Below, piece after piece: positions 42,076-57,000 of a stretch of DNA of 64,000 bases (position 1 is its first letter; each line of letters begins with the position of its first letter). The position numbers and the translations under genes are program-made. Under the pieces are notes generated by a model. That model searched no databases. It was not told the DNA's origin and was given only the letters and a program-made list of their open reading frames with translations. Origin of the DNA: Synchiropus splendidus. Taxonomy: Eukaryota; Chordata; Actinopteri; Syngnathiformes; Callionymidae. The DNA is taken from positions 17,745,001 through 17,809,000 of the forward strand of contig NC_071351.1 of NCBI RefSeq assembly GCF_027744825.2, written 5' to 3'.

Positions 42076-45000
42076 AACTACTCGAAAGACCCTTTCTGCT
42101 ATCGTGGGAGGTGAAAATATCATGTTCTGAAGCTTCCCTGCAAAGTTATGGCACAATGCAGAAAACGCGTTTTCAGCCTGAGATAAATTCGATTCAGGAA
42201 CACCAAACATAAAAATGTTGAAAACTTTCGAAAAACACTTCAGACAGCTTAGATTTGATGTGCAAGTACGAGAAAGAACCTTTCTGTTATAGTGGGATTT
42301 GAAAATTTCATGTTCAGAAGCTTCCCTGCAAAGTTATGGCAGAATGCGTAAATCGCGTTTTCAGCCTGAGATAGGGTCGATTCCGGAACGCCAAACATAA
42401 AAATGTTGATAACTTTCGAAAAACACTTCAAACAGCTTAGATTTGATGTGCAACTACGAGAAAGACCCTTTCTGCTATAGTGGGAGGTGAAAATTTCATG
42501 TTCTGAAGTTTCCCTGCAAAGCTATGGCACAATGCAGAAAATGCGTTTTCAATAAGGCGCGATCCGGAACGCCAAACATAAAAATGTTGATAACTTTCGA
42601 AAAGCACTTCAGACAGCTTAGATTTGTTGTGCAACTACTAGAAAGACCCTTTCTGCTATAGTGGGAGGTGAAAATTTCATATTCTGCAGCTTTCCTGCAA
42701 AGTGATGACACCATGCAGAAAACGCGTTTTCAGCCTGAGATAAGGTTGATTCTGGAACGCCAAACATAAGAATGTTGATAACTTTGGAAAAACATTTCAG
42801 ATAGGTTAGATTTGATGTGAAACTATTAGAAGGACCCTTTCTGCAATAGTGGCAGGTTAAAATTTCATGTTCTGAAGCATCCCACCAAAGTTATGGCACA
42901 ATGCAGAAAACTCGTTTACAGCCTGAGATAAGGTTGGTTCCGGAACGCCAAACACAAAAATGTTGATAACTTCGGGAAAACACTTCAAACAGCTTAGATT
43001 TGATGTTCAACTATTAGAAAAACCCTTTTTGCTATAGTGGGAGGTGAAAATTTCATGTTCTGAAGCTTCCCTGCAAAGTTATGGCACAATTTCAGAAAAC
43101 ACGTTTTCAGCCTGAGATAAGGTCGATTCCGGAAAGCCAAACATAAAAATGTTGATAACTTTGGAAAAACACTTCAGACAGCTTAGATTTGATGCGCAAC
43201 TGCTGGAAAGAGCCTTTCTGCTATAGTAAAGTTGAAAATTTCATGTTCTGAAGCTTCCCTGCAAAGTTATGGCACATTGCAGAAAACGCGTTTACAGCCT
43301 GAGTTAAGGTGGGTTCCGGAAGGCCAAAAATAAATATGTTGATAACTTTGGAAAAACACTTCAGACAGATTAGATTTGATGTGCAACTACTAGAAAGACC
43401 CTTTCTGCTATATTGGGAGGTGAAAATTTCATGTTCTGAAGCTTCCCTGCAAAGTTGTGGGACAATGCAGAAAACGATTTTTCATCCAGTGATAAGGTCG
43501 ATTCCGGAACGCCAAACATAAGAATGTTGATAACTTTGGAAAAACACTTCAAACAGCTTAGATTTGATATGCAACTACTAGAAAGACCCTATCTGCTATA
43601 GTGGGAGGTGAAAATTTCATGTTCTGAAGCTTCCTTGCAAAGTTATGGCACAATGCGGAAAACGCGTTTTCAGCCTGAGATAAGGTGGGTTCCACAACGC
43701 CAAACATAAAAATGTTGATAACTTTCGAAAAACACTTTAGACAGCTTAGATTTGTTGTGCAACTACTAGAAAGACCCTTTCTGGTATAGTGGGACGTGAA
43801 AATTTCATGTTCTGAAGCTTCCCTGCAAAGTTATGGCACAATGCAGAAAACGCGTTTTCAGCCTGAGATAAGGTCGATTCCGGAACGCCAAACATAAAAA
43901 TGTTGATAACTCAGGAAAAACTCTACAGACAGCTTAGATTTGATGTGCAACTACTAGAAATACCCTTTCTGCTGAAGTGGGAGGTGAAAATTTCATGTTC
44001 TAAAGCTTCCCTGCAAAGTTATGGCACAATGCAGAAAACGCTTTTTAAGCGTGAGATAAGGTGAGTTCCGGAACGCCAAACATAAAAATGTTGATAACTT
44101 TGGAACAACTCATCAGACAGCTAAGATTTGATGTGCAACTACTGGAATGACCCTTTCTACTATAGTGGGAGGTGAAAATTTCATGTTCTGAGGCTTTCCT
44201 GCAAAGTTATGGCAAATTGCGTAAAACGCGTTTTCAGCCTGAGACAAGTTTGTTTCTGGAACGCCAAACATAAAAATGGTGATAACTTTGGAAAAACACT
44301 TCAGACAGCTTAGATTTGATGTGCAACTACTAGAAAGACCCTTTCTGATTTAGTGGTAGGCGAACATTTCATGTTCTGAAGCTTCCCTGCAAAGTTATGG
44401 CACAATGCAGAAAACGCGTTTTCGGCCTGAGATAAGGTCGATTCAGGAACACCAAACATAAAAATGTTGAAAACTTTGGAAAAACACTTCAGACAGCTTA
44501 GATTTGATGTGCAACTACGAGAAAGACCCTTTCTGCTATAGTGGGAGGTGAAAATATCATGTTGTGAAGCTTCCCTGCAAAGTTATGGCACAATGCGTAA
44601 AACGCGTTTTCAGCCTGAGATGAGGTTGATTTCAGAACGCCAAACATGAAAATGTTGATAACTCAGGAAAAACTCTACAGACAGCTTAGAATTGATGTGC
44701 AACTACTAGAAATACCCTTTCTGCTATAGTGGGACGTGAAAATTTCATATTCTGAAGCTTCCCTGAAAAGTTTTGGCACAATACAGAAAACGCGTTTTCT
44801 TCCTGAGATGAGGTCGATTCCAGAACGCCAAACAGAAAAAAGTAGATAACTTTGGAAAAACATATCAGACAGCTTAGATTTGATCTGCAACTACTAGAAA
44901 GACCCTTTCTACTATAGTGGGAGGTGAAAAATTCATGTTCTGAGGCTTCCCTGCAAAGTTATGGCACAATCCAGAAAAGTCGTTTTCAGACTGAGATATG

Positions 45001-45366
45001 ATGGGTTCCAGAACGCCAAACATAAAAATGTTGATAACTTTGAAAAACACTTCAGACAGCTTAGTTTTGATGTTCAACTACAAGACAGACTCTTTCTGCA
45101 ATATTGGGAGGTGAAAATTTCATATTCTGATGCTTCCCTGCAAAGTTATGGCACAAAGCAGAAAACTCGTTTTCAGGCTGTGATAAGGTTGATTCCGGAA
45201 CGCCAAACATAAAAATGTTCATAACTTTGGAAAAACATTTCAGACAGCTCAGATTTGATGTGCACCTACTAGAAAGACCCTTTCTGCTATTGTGGGAGGT
45301 GAAAATTTTATGTTCTGAAGCTTCCCTGCAAAGTTATGGCACAATGCAGAAAACTCGTCTTCAGCA

Positions 45367-48342
45367 TGAGTCAAGGTCAATTCCGGAAAGCCAAACATAA
45401 AAATATGATAACTTTGAAAAAACACTTCAGACAGCTTAGATTTGATGTGCAACTACTAGAAAGACCCTTTCTGCTATAGTGGGAGGTGAAAATTTCATGT
45501 TCTGAAGTTTCCCTGCAAAGTTATGGCACAATGCAGAAAAGGCGTTTTCAATAAGGTGCGATCCGGAACGCTAAACATAAGACTGTTGATAACTTTGGAA
45601 AAACACTTCAGACAGGTTAGATTTGACGTGCAACTACTAGAAGGACCCTTTCTGCTATCGTGGCAGGTTAAAATTTCATGTTCTGAAGCTTCCCTCCAAA
45701 GTTATGGCACAATGCAGAAAACGCGGTTACAGAGTGAGATAAGGTGGGTTTCGGAACGCCAAACATAAAAATGTTGATAACTTTGGAAAAACACTTCAGA
45801 CAGCTTATAATTGACGTGCAACTACTAGTAAGACCCTTTCTGCTATAGTGGGTGTTGAAAATTTCATGTTCTGAAGCTTCACTGCAAAGTTATGGCTCAA
45901 TGCAGAAAACGCGATTTCAGCCTGAGATAAGGTCGACTCTGGAATGCCAAACATAAAAATGTTGATTACTTTGGAAAAACACTTCAGACAGCTTAGATTT
46001 GACGTGCAACTACAAGAAAGACCCTTTCTGCTATAGTGGGAGTTGAAAATTTAATGTTCTGAAGCTTCCCTGCAAAGTCATGGCACAATGCAGAAAAGGC
46101 GTTTTCAATAAGGTGGGTTCCGGAACGCCAAACATAAAAATGTTGATAACTTTGGAAAAACACTTCAAACAGCTTAGATTTGATGTGCAACTACTAGAAA
46201 GACCCTTTCTGCTATAGTGGGAGGTGAAAATTTCATGTTCTGAAGATTCCCTGCAAAGTTATGGCACAATGCAGAAAACGCGTATTCTGCCTGAGATAAG
46301 GTGGGTTTCGGAACGCCAAGCATAAAAATGTTGATAACTTTGGAAAAACACTTCAGACAGCTTAGATTTGATGTGCAACTACTACAAAGACCATTTCTGC
46401 TATAGTGGGAGGTGTAAATTTCATGTTCTGAAACTTCCCTGCAAAGTTATGGCACAATGCAGAAAACACGTTTTCAGCATGAGACAAGGTCAATTCTGGA
46501 ACGCCAAACATAGAAATATGATAACTTTGGAAAAACACTTCAGACAGCTTAGATTTGATGTGCAACTACTAGAAAGACCCTTTCTGCTATAGTGGGAGGT
46601 GAACATTTCATGTTCTGAAGCTTCCCTGCAAAGTTATGGCACTGTGCAGAAAACGCGTTTTCAGCTTGAGAAAAGGTGGGTTCCGGAACGCCAAACATAA
46701 AAATGTTGATAACTTTGGAAAATCACTTCAGACAGCTTAGATTTGATGTGCAACTACGAGAAAGACCCTTTCTGCTATAGTGGGAGGTGAACATTTCATG
46801 TTCTGAAGCTTCCCTGAGAAGTTATGGCACAATGCAGAAAACGCGTTTTCAGCCTGAGTCAAGGTCAATTCCGGAAAGCCAAACATAAAAATATGATAAC
46901 TTTGAAAAAACACTTCAGACAGCTTAGATTTGATGTGCAACTACTAGAAAGACCCTTTCTGCTATAGTGGGAGGTGAAAATTTCATGTTCTGAAGTTTCC
47001 CTGCAAAGTTATGGCACAATGCAGAAAAGGCGTTTTCAATAAGGTGCGATCCGGAACGCTAAACATAAGACTGTTGATAACTTTGGAAAAACACTTTAGA
47101 CAGGTTAGATTTGACGTGCAACTACTAGAAGGACCCTTTCTGCTATCGTGGCAGGTTAAAATTTCATGTTCTGAAGCTTCCCTCCAAAGTTATGGCACAA
47201 TGCAGAAAACGCGGTTACAGAGTGAGATAAGGTGGGTTTCGGAACGCCAGACATAAAAATGTTGATAACTTTGGAAAAACACTTCAGACAGCTTATAATT
47301 GACGTGCAACTACTAGTAAGACCCTTTCTGCTATAGTGGGTGTTGAAAATTTCATGTTCTGAAGCTTCACTGCAAAGTTATGGCTCAATGCAGAAAACGC
47401 GATTTCAGCCTGAGATAAGGTCGACTCTGGAATGCCAAACATAAAAATGTTGATTACTTTGGAAAAACACTTCAGACAGCTTAGATTTGACGTGCAACTA
47501 CAAGAAAGACCCTTTCTGCTATAGTGGGAGTTGAAAATTTAATGTTCTGAAGCTTCCCTGCAAAGTCATGGCACAATGCAGAAAAGGCGTTTTCAATAAG
47601 GTGGGTTCCGGAACGCCAAACATAAAAATGTTGATAACTTTGGAAAAACACTTCAAACAGCTTAGATTTGATGTGCAACTACTAGAAAGACCCTTTCTGC
47701 TATAGTGGGAGGTGAAAATTTCATGTTCTGAAGATTCCCTGCAAAGTTATGGCACAATGCAGAAAACGCGTATTCTGCCTGAGATAAGGTGGGTTTCGGA
47801 ACGCCAAGCATAAAAATGTTGATAACTTTGGAAAAACACTTCAGACAGCTTAGATTTGATGTGCAACTACTACAAAGACCATTTCTGCTATAGTGGGAGG
47901 TGTAAATTTCATGTTCTGAAACTTCCCTGCAAAGTTATGGCACAATGCAGAAAACACGTTTTCAGCATGAGACAAGGTCAATTCTGGAACGCCAAACATA
48001 GAAATATGATAACTTTGGAAAAACACTTCAGACAGCTTAGATTTGATGTGCAACTACTAGAAAGACCCTTTCTGCTATAGTGGGAGGTGAACATTTCATG
48101 TTCTGAAGCTTCCCTGCAAAGTTATGGCACTGTGCAGAAAACGCGTTTTCAGCTTGAGAAAAGGTGGGTTCCGGAACGCCAAACATAAAAATGTTGATAA
48201 CTTTGGAAAATCACTTCAGACAGCTTAGATTTGATGTGCAACTACGAGAAAGACCCTTTCTGCTATAGTGGGAGGTGAACATTTCATGTTCTGAAGCTTC
48301 CCTGAGAAGTTATGGCACAATGCAGAAAACGCGTTTTCAGCC
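45367..48342 (+). repeat. Nearly identical 1488-bp tandem duplication
   Basis: The left copy 45367-46854 and the right copy 46855-48342 match over their whole length. By eye I found only two differences (near 47096 and 47250). The unit is 8 monomers less 16 bases because it carries short deletions, which both copies share. This is a recent event. Confidence 0.85.
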
Positions 48343-51300
48343 TGAGATAAGGTCGATTCCGGAACGCCAAACATAAAAATGTTGATAACTTTCGAAAAAC
48401 ACTTCAGACAGCTTAGATTTGATGTGAAACTACTAGAAAGACCCTTTCTGCTATAGTGGGAGGTGAAAATTTCATGTTCTGAAGCTTCCCATGGAAAGTT
48501 ATGGGACAATGCAGAAAACGATTTTTCATCCTGAGATAAGGTCGATTACGGAACGCGAAACATAAAAATGTTCATAACTTTCGAAAAACGCTTCAGACAG
48601 CTTAGATTTGATGTGCAACTACTAGAAAGACCCTTTCTGCTATAGTGGGAGGTGAAAATTTCATGTTCTGAAGCTTCCCTGCAAAGTTATGGGACAATGC
48701 AGAAAACGCGTTTTCAGCCTGAGATAAGGTGGTTTCCAAAACGCCAAACGTAAAAATGTTGATTACTTTGGAACAACACTTCTGACAGCTTACATTTAAT
48801 GTGCAACTACTAGAAAGACCCTTTCTGCTGTAGTGGGAGGTGAAAATTTCATTTTCTGAAGCTTCCCTGCAAAGTTATGGCACAATGCGTAAAACGCGAT
48901 TTCAGCCTGATATAAGGTCGATTCCGGAACGCCAAACATAAAAATGTTGATAACTTTCGAAAAACACTTCAGACAGCTTAGATTTGATGTGCAACTACTA
49001 GAAAGACCCTTTCTGCTATAGTGGGAGGTCAAAATTCCATGTTCTGAAGCTTCCCATGGAAAGTTATGGGACAATGCAGAAAACGATTTTTCATCCTGAG
49101 ATAAGGTCGATCACGGAACGCGAAACATAAAAATGTTCATAAGTTTCGAAAAACACTTCAGACTGCTTAGATTTGATGTGCAACTACTAGAAAGACCCTT
49201 TCTGCTATAGTGGGAGGTGAAAATTTCATGTTCTGAAGCTTCCCTGCAAAGTTATGGGACAATGCAGAAAACGATTTTTCATTCTGAGATAAAGTCGATT
49301 CCGGAACGCCAAACGTGAAAATGTTGATAACTTTCGAAAAACACTTCAGACAGCTTAGATTTGATGTGCAACTACGAGAAAGACCCTTTCTGCTTTAGTG
49401 GGAGGTGAAAATTTCATTTTCTGAAGCTTCCCTGAGAAGTTACGGCACAATGCAGATAACGCGTTTTCAGCCTGAGATAAGGTCGATTCCGGAACGCCAA
49501 ACATAAAAATGTTGATAACTTTCGACAAACACTTCAGACAGCTTAGATTTGATGTGCAACTACTAGAAAGACCCTTTCTGCTATAGTGGGAGGTCGAAAT
49601 TTCATGTTCTGAAGCTTCTCATGGAAAGTTATGGGACAATGCAGAAAACGATTTTTCATCCTGAGATAAGTTCGATTACGGAACGCGAAACATAAAAATG
49701 TTCATAACTTTCGAAAAACACTTCAGACAGCTTAGATTTCTGCTATAGTGGGAGGTGAAAATTTCATGTTCTGAAGCTTCCCTGCAAAGTTATGGCACAA
49801 TGCCGAAAACGCGTTTTCAGCCTGAGATAAGGTGGGTTCCGGAACGCCAAACATAAAAATGTTGATAACTTTGGAAAAACACTTCAGACAGCTTAGATTT
49901 GATGTGCAACTACTAGAAAGACCCTTTCTGCTATAGTGGGAGGTGAACATTTCATGTTCTGAAGCTTCCCTGAGAAGTTATGGCACAATGCAGAAAACGC
50001 GTTTTCAGCCTGAGATAAGGTGGTTTCCAAAACGCCAAACGTAAAAATGTTGATTACTTTGGAACAACACTTCTGACAGCTTAGATTTAATGTGCAACTA
50101 CTAGAAAGACCCTTTCTGCTATAGTGGGAGGTGAAAATTTCATTTTCTGAAGCTTACCTGCAAAGTTATGGCACAATGCGTAAAACCCGTTTTCAGCCTG
50201 AGATAAGGTCGATTCCGGAACGCCAAACATAAAAATGTTGATAACTTTCGAAAAACACTTCAGACAGCTTAGATTTGATGTGCAACTACTAGAAAGACCC
50301 TTTCTTCTATAGTGGGAGGTCAAAATTTCATGTTCTGAAGCTTCTCATGGAAAGTTATGGGACAATGCAGAAAACGATTTTTCATCCTGAGATAAGGTCG
50401 ATTACGGAACGCAAAACATAAAAATGTTCATAACTTTTGAAAAACACTTCAGACAGCTTAGATTTGATGTGCAACTACTAGAAAGACCCTTTCTGCTATA
50501 GTGGGAGGTGAAAATTTCATGTTCTGAAGCTTCCCTGCAAAGTTATGGGACAATGCAGAAAACGATTTTTCATCCTGAGATAAAGTCGATTCCGGAACGG
50601 CAAACGTGAAAATGTTGATAACTTTCGAAAAACACTTCAGACAGCTTAGATTTGATGTGCAACTACTAGAAAGACCCTTTCTGCTATAGTGGGAGGTGAA
50701 CATTTCATGTTCTGAAGCTTCCCTGCAAAGTTATGGCACTACGCAGAAAACGCGTTTTCAGCTTGAGATAAGGTGGGTTCCGGAATGCCAAACATAAAAA
50801 TGTTGATAACTTTGGAAAAACACTTCTGACAGCTTAGATTTAATGTGCAACTACTAGAAAGACCCTTCCTGCTATAGTGGGAGGTGAAAATTTCATGTTC
50901 TGAAGATTCCTTGCAAAGTTATGGCACAATGCAGGAAACGCGTTTTCAGCCTGAGATAAGGTCGATTCAGGAACACCAAACATAAAAATGTTGAAAACTT
51001 TCGAAAAACACTTCAGACAGCTTAGATTTGAGGTGCAACTACTAGAAAGACCCTTTCTGGTATAGTGGGAGGTGAAAATTTCATGTTCTGAAGCTTCCCT
51101 GCAAAGTTATGGGACAATGCAGAAAACGATTTTTCATCCTGAGATAAGGTCGATTCCGGAACGCCAAACATAAAAATGTTGATAACTTTCGAAAAACACT
51201 TCAGACAGCTTAGATTTCATGTGCAACTACTAAAAAGACCCCTTCTGCTTTAGTGGGACCTGAAAATTTCATGTTCTGAAGCTTCCCTGCAAAGTTATGG

Positions 51301-53276
51301 CACAATGCCGAAAACGCGTTTTCAGCCTGAGATAAGGTCGATTCCGGAACGCCAAACATAAAAATGTTGATAATTTTGGAAAAACACTTCAGACAGCTTA
51401 GATTTGAAGTGCAACTACTGGAAAAAGCCTTTCTGCTATAGTGGGAGTTGAAAATTTCATGTTCTGAAGGTTCCCTGCAAAGTTATGGCACAATGCAGAA
51501 AACGCGTTTTCAGCCATAGATAAGGTCGATTCTGGAATGCCAAACGTAAAAATGTTGATAACTTTGGAAAAACACTTCAAACAGCTTAGATTTGATGTGC
51601 AAGTATGAGAAAGACCCTTTCTGCTGTAGAGGCGGGTGAAAATTTCATGTTCTGAAGCTTCCCTGCAAAGTTATGGCACAATGCAAAAAAAGCATTTACA
51701 GCCTGAGATAAGGTGGGTTCCAGAACGCCAAACATAAAAATGTTGATAACTTTGGAAAAACACTTCAGACAGCTTAGATTTGATGTGCAACTATGAGAAA
51801 GACCCTTTCTGCTATAGTGGGAGGTGAAAATTTCATGTTCTGTAGCTTCCCTGCAAAGTTATGGCACAATGAGTAAAACGCGTTTTCAGCCTGAGATAAG
51901 GTCGATTCCGGAACGCCAAACATAAACATGTTGTTAACTTTGGGAAAACACTTCAGACAGCTTAGATGTGATGTGCAATGACTAGAAAGATCCTTTCTGA
52001 CATAGTGGGAGGTGAAAATTTCATGTTCTGAAGCTTCCCTGCAAAGTTTTGGCACAATGCAGAAAACACGTTTTCAGCCTGAGATGAGGTGGGTTCCGGA
52101 ACGCCAAAAATAAAAATGTTGAAAATTTTGGAAAAACACTTCAGACAGCTTAGATTTGACGTGCAACTACTAGAAAGACCATTTCTGCTATAGTGGGAGG
52201 TGAAAATTTCATGCTCTGAAGCTTCCCTGCAAAGTTAAGGCACAATGCAGACTAGGCGTTTTCAGCCTGAGATATGGTCGATTCCGGAACGCCAAACATA
52301 AAAATTTTGAAAACTTTGGAAAAACACTTCAGACAGCTTAGATTTGATGTGCAACTACTAGAAAGACCCTTTCTGCTATAGTGGCATGTGAAAATTTCAT
52401 GTTCTGAAGAGTGCCTGCAAAGTTATGGCACAATGCAGAAAATGCGTTTTCAGCCTGAGATAAGGTGGGTTCCAGAACGGCAAACATAAAAATGTTGATA
52501 ACTTTGGAAAAAGATTTCAGACAGCTTAGATTTGATGTGCAACTACAAGACAGACCCTTTCTGCAATAGTGGGAGGTTAAAATTTCTTTTTCTGAAGTTT
52601 ACTGCAAAGTTATGGCACAATGCAGAAAACGCGTTTTCAGCTTGAGATAAGGTGGGTTCCCGAACGCCAAACATAAAAATGTTCATAACTTTCGAAAAAC
52701 ACTTCAGACAGCTTAGATTTGATGTGCAACTACTAGAAAGACCCTTTCTGGTATAGTGGGACGTGACAATTTCATGTTCTGAAGCTTCCCTGCAAAGTTA
52801 TGGCACAATGCAGAAAACGCGTTTTCAGCTTGTGATAAGGTGCGTTCCAGAACGCCAAACATAAAAATGTTGATAACTTTGGAAAAACACTTCAGACAGC
52901 TTAGATTTGATGTGCAAATACTAGAAAGACCGTTTTTGCTATAGTGGTACGTGAAAATTTCATGTTCTGAAGCTTCCCTGCAAAGTTATGACACAATGCC
53001 GAAAACGCGTTTTCAGCCTGAGATAAGGTGGGTTCCGGAACGCCAAACATAAAAATGTTGATAACTTTCGAAAAACACCTCAGACAGCTTAGATTTGATG
53101 TGCAACTACTAGAAAGACCCTTTCTGCTATAGTGGGAGGTGAACATTTCATGTTCTAAAGGTTCCCTGCAATATTATGGCACAATACGTAAAACGCGTTT
53201 TCAGCCTGAGATAAGGTGGATTCCGGAACGCCAAACATAAAAATGTTGATAACTTTCGAAAAACACTTTAGACAGC

Positions 53277-56200
53277 TTAGATTTGATCTGCAACTACTAG
53301 ACAGACCCTTCCTGCTATAGTGGGAGGTGAACATTTCATGTTCTGAAGCTTCCCTGAGAAGCTATGGCACAATGCAGAAAACGCGTTTTCAGCCTGAGAT
53401 AAGGTGGGTTCGGAACGCCAATCGTAAAAATGTTGATTACTTTGGAACAACACTTCAGACAGCTTAGATTTGATGTGCAACTACTAGAAAGACCCTTTCT
53501 GCTATAGTGGGAGGTGAACATTTCATGTTCTGAAGCTTCCGTACAAAATTATGGCACAATGGGTAGAAACGCGTTTTCAGCCTGAGATGAGGTCGATTCC
53601 GGAACGCTAAACATAAAAATGTTGATAACTTTGTAAAAACACTTCAGACAGCTTAGATTTGATGTGCAACTACTAGAAAGACCCTTCCTGCAAAAGTGGG
53701 AGGTGAACATTTCATGTTCTGAAGCTTCCCTGCAAAGTTATGGCACAATGCAGAAAACGCGTTTTCAGCTTGAGATAAGGTGGGTTCCGGAACGCCAAAC
53801 ATAAAAATGTTGATAACTTTCGAAAAACACTTCAGACAGCTTAGATTTGATGTGCAACTACTAGAACGACCCTTTCTGCTACAGTGGGAGGTCAAAATTT
53901 CATGTTCTGAAGCTTCCCATGGAAAGTTATGGGACAATGCAGAAAACGATTTTTCATCCTGAGATAAGGACGATTACGGAACGTGAAACATAAAAATGTT
54001 CATAACTTTCGAAAAACACTTCAGACAGCTAAGATTTGATGTGCAACTACTAGAAAGACCCTTTCTGGTATAGTGGGACGTGAAAATTTCATGTTCTGAA
54101 GCTTCCCTGCAAAGTTATGGCATAATGCAGAAAACGCGTTTTCAGCTTGTGATAAGGTGGGTTCCAGAACGCCAAACATAAAAATGTTGATAACTTTGGA
54201 AAAACACTTCAGACAGCTTAGATTTGATGTGCAAATACTAGAAAGACCGTTTTTGCTATAGTGGTACGTGAAAATTTCATGTTCTGAAGCTTCCCTGCAA
54301 AGTTATGGCACAATGCAGAAAACGCGTTTTCAGCTTGAGATAAGGTGGGTTCCGGAACGCCAAACATAAAAATGTTGATAACTTTCGAAAAACACTTCAG
54401 ACAGCTTAGATTTGATGTGCAACTACTAGAACGACCCTTTCTGCTACAGTGGGAGGTCAAAATTTCATGTTCTGAAGCTTCCCATGGAAAGTTATGGGAC
54501 AATGCAGAAAACGATTTTTCATCCTGAGATAAGGACGATTACGGAACGTGAAACATAAAAATGTTCATAACTTTCGAAAAACACTTCAGACAGCTAAGAT
54601 TTGATGTGCAACTACTAGAAAGACCCTTTCTGGTATAGTGGTACGTGAAAATTTCATGTTCTGAAGCTTCCCTGCAAAGTTATGGCATAATGCAGAAAAC
54701 GCGTTTTCAGCCTGAGATAAGGTGGGTTCCGGAACGCCAAACATAAAAATGTTGATAACTTTCGAAAAACACTTCAGACAGCTTAGATTTGATGTGCAAC
54801 TACTAGAAAGACCCTTTCTGCTATAGTGGGAGGTGAACATTTCATGTTCTGAAGCTTCCCTGAGAAGCTATGGCACAATGCAGAAAACGCGTTTTCAGCC
54901 TGAGATAAGGTGGGTTCGGAACGCCAATCGTAAAAATGTTGATTACTTTGGAATAACACTTCAGACAGCTTAGATTTGATGTGCAACTACTAGAAAGACC
55001 CTTTCTGCTATAGTGGGAGGTGAACATTTCATGTTCTGAAGCTTCCCTGCAAAGTTATGGCACTATGCAGAAAACGCGTTTTCACCTTGAGAAAAGGTGG
55101 GTTCCGGAACGCCAAACATAAAAATGTTGATAACTTTGGAAAAACACTTCAGACAGCTTAGATTTGATGTGCAACCACTAGAAAGACCCCTTCTGCTATA
55201 GTGGGAGGTCAACATTTCATGTTCTGAAGCTTCCCATGGAAAGTTATGGGACAATGCAGAAAACGATTTTTCATCGTGAGATAAGGTCGATTACGGAACG
55301 CGAAACATAAAAATGTTCATAAGTTTCGAAAAACACTTCAGACAGCTTAGATTTGATGTGCAACTACTAGAAAGACCCTTTCTGCTAAAGTGGGAGGTGA
55401 ACATTTCATGTTCTGAAGCTTCCCTGCAAAGTTATGGCACTATTCAGAAAACGCGTTTTCAGCTTGAGATAAGGTGGGTTCCGGAACGCCAAACATAAAA
55501 ATGTTGATAACTTTGGAAAAACACTTCAGACAGCTTAGATTTGATGTGCAACTACTAGAAAGACCCTTTCTGCTATAGTGGGAGGTGAATATTTCATGTT
55601 CTGAAGCTTCCCTGCAAAGTTATGGCACTATGCAGAAAACGCGTTATCAGCTTGAGATGAGGTGGGTTCCGGAACGCCAAACATAAAAATGTTGATAACT
55701 TTGGAAAAACACTTCAGACAGCTTAGATTTGATGTGCAACTACTAGAACGACCCTTTCTGCTACAGTGGGAGGTCAAAATTTCATGTTCTGAAGCTTCCC
55801 ATGGAAAGTTATGGGACAATGCAGAAAACGATTTTTCATCCTGGGATAAGGACGATTACGGAACGTGAAACATAAAAATGTTCATAACTTTCGAAAAACA
55901 CTTCAGACAGCTTAGATTTGATGTGCAACTACTAGAAAGACCCTTTCTGGTATAGTGGGACGTGAAAATTTCATGTTCTGAAGCTTCCCTGCAAAGTTAT
56001 GGCACAATGCAGAAAACGCGTTTTCAGCTTGTGATAAGGTGGGTTCCAGAACGCCAAACATAAAAATGTTGATAACTTTGGAAAAACACTTCAGACAGCT
56101 TAGATTTGATGTGCAAATACTACAAAGACCGTTTTTGCTATAGTGGGAGGTGAACATTTCATGTTCTGAAGCTTCCCTGAGAAGCTATGGCACAATGCAG

Positions 56201-57000
56201 AAAACGCGTTTTCAGCCTGAGATAAGGTGGGTTAGGAACGCCAATCGTAAAAATGTTGATTACTTTGGAACAACACTTCAGACAGCTTAGATTTGATGTG
56301 CAACTACTAGAAAGACCCTTTCTGCTATAGTGGGAGGTGAACATTTCATGTTCTAAAGGTTCCCTGCAATATTATGACACAATACGTAAAACGCGTTTTC
56401 AGCCTGAGATAAGGTGGATTCCGGAACGCCAAACATAAAAATGTTGATAACTTTCGAAAAACACTTCAGACAGCTTAGATTTGATGTGCAACTACTAGAC
56501 AGACCCTTCCTGCTATAGTGGGAGGTGAACATTTCATGTTCTGAAGCTTCCCTGAGAAGCTATGGCACAATGCAGAAAACGCGTTTTCAGCCTGAGATAA
56601 GGTGGGTTAGGAACGCCAATCGTAAAAATGTTGATTACTTTGGAACAACACTTCAGACAGCTTAGATTTGATGTGCAACTACTAGAAAGACCCTTTCTGC
56701 TATAGTGGGAGGTGAACATTTCATGTTCTGAAGCTTCCCTGCAAAATTATGGCACTATGCAGAAAACGCGTTTTCAGCTTGAGAAAAGGTGGGTTCCGGA
56801 ACGCCAAACATAAAAATGTTGATAACTTTGGAAAAACACTTCAGACGGCTTAGATTTGATGTGCAACTACTAGAAAGACCCCTTCTGCTATAGTGGGAGG
56901 TCAACATTTCATGTTCTGAAGCTTCCCATGGAAAGTTATGGGACAATGCAGAAAACGATTTTTCATCGTGAGATAAGGTCGATTACGGAACGCCAAACAT
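53277..57000 (+). repeat. Patchwork of recently duplicated monomer blocks
   Basis: A monomer pair around 53653-53962 recurs at 54218-54527 (offset 565). A block near 53277 recurs at 54783, one near 54842 at 56159 and 56534, and one near 55063 at 56755. Rare variants such as TCCCATGGAAAG with AACGATTTTTCATC, and GAACGCCAATCG, mark the copies. The irregular offsets suggest repeated unequal exchange or gene conversion. Confidence 0.65.
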
